From Physcomitrium patens (taxonomy: Eukaryota > Streptophyta > Bryopsida > Funariales > Funariaceae): DNA of 64,000 nt. Positions 59,354 through 64,000 of the stretch are shown piece after piece. A program made the translations under genes and the position numbers. The first letter of the stretch is position 1, and each line of letters begins with the position of its first letter. The DNA lies in assembly GCF_000002425.4 (NCBI RefSeq), contig NC_037273.1, forward strand, positions 4,400,521-4,464,520, read 5' to 3'. The notes under the pieces are model-generated. The model was not told where the DNA came from and did no database searches. It saw only the letters and a list, made by a program, of their open reading frames with translations.

Positions 59354-61780
59354 CTAGAATCTTGACACAAATTGAGTTCCCCTATCCGATATGATATCTT
59401 TAGATAATCCATGATAGCGATAGATATTATCGATGAAAAACTTAGCTGTTTCTTCACTTGTGATAGATTTTGTACATAGCACAAAATATGCCATCTTGGT
59501 GAAACCATCTACTATCACAAATATAGAATCATAAGATCTTGAGCTTGAAAGATCTGTGATGAAACCCATAGAAACAGAAGACCATGGTTGTTCTGGTATA
59601 GGTAATGGCTGAAGAAGTCCGTAAGGTTGATGACGAGGAATTTTTGATGTTGAACAAATATCACAAGATTGTACAAAGTCTTTGACTGACTTCCACATTT
59701 GTGGCCACCAAAAATCTCTTGATATGAGTTCCAAAGTCTTATTATATCCAAAGTGCCCTACTGCTGGAAAGTCATGACGTGCTTGAAGAACACGTAAACG
59801 TGCTTCTCCTTCTAGAATATATAGGCGTCCTTCAAAATATAATAGATTATTCTTGAACTCGAACTTAGAAGGATCATGAGACTTGGAAGAATTATTCTCG
59901 ATATCATGAATAAGAGGGTCTGAGGACATACTGGACTGGATTTGCTTGAGAAAAGTTGAATCAACAATCAATGTTGATTTCATTGTTCGGAGATGAAATT
60001 GCTCCGGTTTCAAGAGGACCGTTCTTTGTTGCTCAAAAGCTGCATCTCCTTCTTTTGGTGCAAAATAAGAACGTCTAGATAGGGCATCGGATAAACCTTG
60101 TTGTTTTCCTGGCCGATAAGTGATAATGAACTCGAATCTTGACAAAGACATACTCCAACGAGCTTGATGACGATTCAATATACGTGCTGACATAAAATAC
60201 TCGAGGTTCTTGTGATCTATATACCGAGTGACTGGACTGGAAGCGCCTTCTAGATAATGACGCCATTCTTGAAAGAAATCCACGATCGCAAGAAGTTCTT
60301 TATCGTGGATCTCATAATTGATCTCGACTGCTGAAAATTTTCTTGAATGAAAAGCTATCGAATGAAGTTTGTCATCTGATCCCATTTGTGATAAAACTGC
60401 ACCTAAGGCAAAATCTGATGCATCTGTTTCCATAAAAAATGCCTTGGAAAAGTCAACACGATATAAGACTGGTGCAGAGACAAACGATGTCTTCAAGGCT
60501 TCAAATGCTACTTTCCATTCTTGATTCCATTGGAATTTATCTTTACTAGTCAAGCGTGTAAGTGGAGCTGCAACTCGTGAGAAATCTTTGATGAAGATCC
60601 GATAGTAATTGGCAAATCCCAAGAAACATTGAACATCTCTTAGTGTCCTTGGAATCTTCCAATCCATGATTGTTTGGACTTTCTTAGAATCCATCATGAG
60701 ACCATCATTTGAAATGATGTATCCTAAAAAGTCAACTTGAGGAGTGTGAAATACATACTTTTCCATCTTGGCATACAATCCTGCATCTTTAAGTTTTTGT
60801 AATACTTGACGAACATGTATTTCATGTTCTTCGACGTTCCTAGAATAGATCAGGATATTGTCTAGATAGAAGACAACAAAATTGTCTAAGAATTCATGAA
60901 ATACATCATTTATGAGATGTTGAAGAGCAGCTGGTGCATTCGTGAGTCCAAAGGGCATGACATTATATTCGAAATGTCCATACTTGGTTCGAAACGCAGT
61001 CTTCCATTCATCTCCTTCTTTGATCCGTACTAGATTATATGCTCCTCTTAGATCTATTTTTGTATAGATCTTAGCTTGATTCAACTGGTCAAGGAGTCCT
61101 GATATCAAAGGTAATGGATACCTGTTCTTGATTGTGATCTTGTTGAGTCCTCGATAATCAACACATATTCGTAAAGATCCATCTTTTTTCTTTACGAATA
61201 GAATTGGAGCTCCTGCTGGAGATTTTGAATGGCGTATGAAATTCTTCGCTAAATTCTCGTCAATATATGTCTTAAGTTCAGCCAACTCATCTTGCGATAA
61301 ACTGTAAATTGGTCCAAATGGTGGCTGAGTTCCTTCCTTGAGGTCGATTGAGTAATCATATGGGTGATGCTCAGGAAGAATATCTGCATTCTTTTTCTCA
61401 AAAACGTCTTGATACTCCTGATATTGACTTGGAATGCCACTTGAAGTCTTTACGTTTTCAGAAATAGGTGTAGCATAAATAGCAAAAGTTGATCCTTCTT
61501 TTGCTGCGTATATAAATGCTTTTGCACCTACCAGTACGGGTTTTACTATACTAGACTTATAATTTTTTACTTGGTTGGTAGAACTATTAATAATGCTCTG
61601 GGAAAAGTCAAGTTTACGTGAATTCCAATCTATTCGAGGGTTATATTTTTCTAGCCAGGATAAACCTAAAATAATTAGATTGGACGGGGATTTAATTATG
61701 TTAAAAGCTATGTAGCTACCATGACCGTCTATTATTACTTTTATAGGATGAGTTTCATGAGTGATATCTCCAGAAGACAA
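59354..61780 (-). pseudogene. A3 pol: long open RT-RNase H-integrase frame with altered catalytic sites
   Basis: 808 codons open, covering the protease end (IILGLSWLEKYNPRIDW), RT (about residues 160-320), RNase H (METDASDFALG), integrase zinc finger (HDFPAVGH, CDIC) and part of the core. Although the frame is open, the RT motif YLDD reads YLDN and the first integrase Asp (SMDFITDLP in A1 and A2) reads SMGFITDLS. Both changes hit metal-binding aspartates and should abolish activity. The frame ends with TAG after RGTQFVSRF. Confidence 0.83.
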
Positions 61781-61822
61781 GGGACGACCATCTATGACTT
61801 CTACATGTACTGGTTTAGGTTT

Positions 61823-62264
61823 CTATATAAAAGGTATTTTACGACTTTTAACAAATTGTTCATCTAAAAAACATGCTGAGGCTCTCGAATCTAATAAAGC
61901 AGAGGCTTTGTAATTCTTAGGTCCTAAATATAAGTCTATTATAAAACAAGAAGAGGGTTCTGAGGAGAAGATAGGACCTTCATTAGGAATTGTACAAGGT
62001 TCCAGCTGCACAGGTCGTACCATCAAATTTCTCGGATAAGGCAATTCTTGGTTCTCTAGTGCTTACAGGGTGTTGTACAATTGGGGAAGGAACGTGATTT
62101 GTTGTAGATGTTGAAGCAGCTCCGATCATCTCTATATCCCCACTTTCTGCTATTCTTGTTCTTTCCTGTGTTGGTGAATTGAGTTGATGCATCGCAAGCA
62201 TTAACTCCCTCATTTGCTCTTGCATTTGTGCCATTGCACTCTTCATTTCAACAAGCTCTGCCAT
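61823..62264 (-). pseudogene. A3 gag N-terminus fused by deletion to protease
   Basis: ATG at 62264 (MAELVEMKSAMAQMQ) runs to EKFDGT, then jumps near 62020 into sequence corresponding to the gag-protease overlap (RPVQLEPCT in another frame). About 0.76 kb, including the zinc knuckle, is missing relative to A2. The protease motif LLDSRASACFLDEQF is present, and a TAG at 61823 interrupts it. Confidence 0.78.
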
Positions 62265-62462
62265 AATGACACTAAGAAGAAAAATTTGTTTGATATTGCT
62301 CAAGACAAAAGAAAAGAAAGACTTGATAACAAAGAAGATACTAAGAACAATATCAGTTTAGAAGTGGGTAATCCGCAAACTTCTAATACGCTTATGTCTT
62401 GTCAAGAGAAAGGGGTAATGCACTATTACTCAAGAAAAACAAAGCTCTGATATTGTAAGTGT

Positions 62463-62474
62463 ACTCTTGTCAAT
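62463..62474 (-). other. A3 self-priming site (PBS)
   Basis: ATTGACAAGAGT on the minus strand, one base inside the 5' LTR. It is the exact complement of ACTCTTGTCAAT in the A3 3' LTR start region; the 5' LTR copy has since changed at two positions. Confidence 0.6.
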
Positions 62475-62475
62475 C

Positions 62476-63027
62476 TGTCAAGGACAAAGACTCGATGAGG
62501 GAAAATATACACAAAAAGGCTATCTCGATATAATAAGTCAAAATATAAACAAGTAGGTATATTAAAAGGAAACTGGAATGGCTATTGCCACAAGACAAGA
62601 AACTAAAGACTCTTCAACCTGGACTAGAAGCAAGAAAGGAGTTGATAAGAGTGAAGAAGCCTTCACTCTTGTCTCTATATATACTATCTAACTAGGGGCT
62701 ATGTGGCGACGTTCTATAGGACCTCCAATATGTGTTGACTTTGTAGGATACATGCCTTGACTTACAAAGCAAGTTTTTCTACGTGTGGGCCACATAATTA
62801 GCTTGATCTTCAAGCTAACAACATGTGTGGCACATGGCCAACTTGTTGACCACGTTTCTAATCCAAAAAGTCAATTAAAGACACCTATGAAGTCAAAGCA
62901 GCATGTAAGAAGTTTCTAGGAAGCTTCCATATTAAATATTATAGAATTAGCTTACTTTTATCTACTTTTACTTACTTCTATCTATTTCTATATGTAATTA
63001 TTAGCTTACATGATTATGGCCGTGACA
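62476..63027 (-). repeat. 5' LTR of A3 (552 bp)
   Basis: It runs TGTCAAGGACAAAGACTCG to CCGTGACA on the plus strand. GGTAG follows at 63028-63032. Confidence 0.93.
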
Positions 63028-63032
63028 GGTAG

Positions 63033-63229
63033 AAGGCATGCAAATTGATGCGGTACGTGTCAAATCCCTTACTCTAGAAGAAAAAAAGCGACGTATGGAG
63101 GAAGGTCTAGACTTGTATTGCGGTGAAGAAGGCCTCAAAGTTGGAAAGTGCCCCATGAAGCAAAATCGACGTATTATCAAGACTAGGGGCGCATTTATTC
63201 AAGAAAACGAGGATGCTCAGCCACAATAG
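63033..63229 (+). pseudogene. C gag, 3' part with degraded zinc knuckle
   Basis: It resumes after A3 with GMQIDAVRVKSL. At the knuckle position DLYCGEEGLKVGKC stands where family A has CLYCGEPKHTAQHC, so the first Cys and the His are lost. The frame ends TAG after DAQPQ; the protease frame is -1 relative to gag, as in family A. Confidence 0.78.
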
Positions 63230-63234
63230 GAACC

Positions 63235-64000
63235 GTGCGGCTGGACAGTGAAATATCGCAAGAACATCCAGGTTCCTTTCTTTCCGCTCAATCTACCCTT
63301 TGTTTTACAATCCCTTTGCTTATTGGCCCTCAAAAACTGAAAATCTTAGCATTATTAGATTCAAGAGCATCTGCTTGTTTCTTAGATGAAGAATTTGCAA
63401 AGCATCATAAGATCCCTTTAGTACAAAAATCCAAACATGTCCACGTTGAGGTCATAGATGGACGACCTTTATTGTCTGGTAGTGTCACCCATAAATGAGA
63501 ACCTATAGAAGTGATGTTTAAGGACAATAGTAGTCATATTATTTTTAATATTATTAGAACTCCATCAAATCCTATTATTCTTGGTCTTTCTTGGTTGGAA
63601 AAGCATAATCCATCCATAGATTGGAAGTTGCGGAAGATGACCTTTTCCACAAAACCACCCAAGAGCAAGCCTAGTAAAAAACCCCAAATAGAGAAATCCT
63701 TATTTATTGGAGCAAGAGCGTTTATAAGATTGTCCAAGGGAGGCACACCGTTTGTCATTTATGCGGCTCCAACTACCATGGAGAAGATCTCGACAGCAAG
63801 TATACCGGAGCAATATAAGGATTTTAAAGACGTGTTTTAAAAGAAAAATACCGACATGCTACCGGAACACAAACCATATGATTGTGCCATAGACTTACAA
63901 GAAGGAGCTCAACCATCTTTTGGCCCAATCTACAATCTATCGCAGATAGAGTTGGCGGAGTTGCAGAAGTACATCGACGAGAATCTAGCCAAGAACTTCA
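63235..64000 (+). pseudogene. C protease and start of RT (cut by window end)
   Basis: Protease motif LLDSRASACFLDEEF is near 63352-63396. A TGA follows VTHK at 63496. The frame continues IILGLSWLEKHNPSIDW, GARAFIRLSKGG, EQYKDFKDVF, a stop at 63838, and then the RT lead-in PYDCAIDLQEGAQPSFGP and ELAELQKYIDENLAKNF at the window end. Confidence 0.82.

Larger units (their letters stand above)
57413..63027 (-). mobile_element. Chromovirus A3, inserted inverted into C gag
   Basis: Minus-strand family-A element of 5.6 kb with 552-bp LTRs at both ends (about 15 differences) and the GGTAG duplication. It is shortened by a deletion of about 0.76 kb that removes the gag C-terminus and zinc knuckle. The last quarter of its LTR (R/U5 side) differs strongly from A1 and A2, so it is a separate subfamily. 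Confidence 0.9.
55883..64000 (+). mobile_element. Chromovirus C, split by A3 and cut by the window end
   Basis: A 421-bp 5' LTR, leader, gag, protease and the start of RT are in the window. A3 interrupts gag at 57412. Protein order and sequence resemble family A, but C is clearly a different family: its LTR is unrelated apart from the core-promoter layout. Confidence 0.82.

Noticed and set aside
1..64000. tRNA, rRNA or organelle insertions
   Set aside because: No cloverleaf, conserved rRNA core or plastid/mitochondrial gene was recognised by reading; a tRNAscan or organelle BLAST would settle it.

Overview
This is nuclear DNA of a land plant. It holds one intact seven-exon gene with a plastid-type N-terminus, remnants of other host genes with plant-style GT/AG introns, and more than 45 kb of LTR retrotransposons in AT-rich DNA. 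The retroelement types (fungal-like Ty3/Gypsy elements and chromodomain elements resembling the Tf1/sushi/Tcn1 group rather than the usual seed-plant chromoviruses) and the modest introns suggest a non-seed plant, perhaps a bryophyte or lycophyte. That host assignment is inference. No tRNA, rRNA, CRISPR array or bacterial-type operon was seen.

Layout. 1-1784: minus-strand Gypsy gag/protease relic running off the left edge. 1785-11231: a decayed 9.4-kb fungal-type Gypsy element (F1) whose 1.7-kb LTRs contain a piece of another element's gag. 11.3-15.35 kb: eroded plus-strand host gene with several candidate exons. 15520-18527 (minus): intact host gene for a predicted 360-aa plastid membrane protein. 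19.6-23.0 kb: AT-rich spacer with microsatellites. 23346-23880 (minus): GNAT acetyltransferase pseudogene. 24430-49484: a three-level nest, each level marked by target-site duplications. A Copia relic (GAATC) was split by chromovirus A1 (TAGAC), which was split by an inverted chromovirus A2 (CTTAC) and by a fungal-type Gypsy F2 (CCGT). 49.5-55.7 kb: AT-rich spacer with minisatellite-like repeats. 55.75 kb to the end: a second nest, with chromovirus C (cut by the right edge) next to a fragment A4 and split by inverted chromovirus A3 (GGTAG).

The most interesting signals are in the chromoviruses. Families A and C both carry, about 31 nt downstream of an LTR TATA box, an 11-12-nt sequence complementary to the sequence just inside the 5' LTR. 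The sequences differ between families but the pairing is kept. This is the signature of Tf1-type self-primed reverse transcription. Family A also has an extra 3' ORF of exactly 423 nt in all three copies. Every protease in families A and C reads Asp-Ser-Arg instead of Asp-Ser-Gly. The C LTR carries an array of perfect heat-shock elements upstream of its TATA box. A1 and A2 form a long inverted repeat whose inner arms are about 99% identical although each element's own LTRs differ by 5-8%, which suggests gene conversion. All divergence figures were counted by eye.
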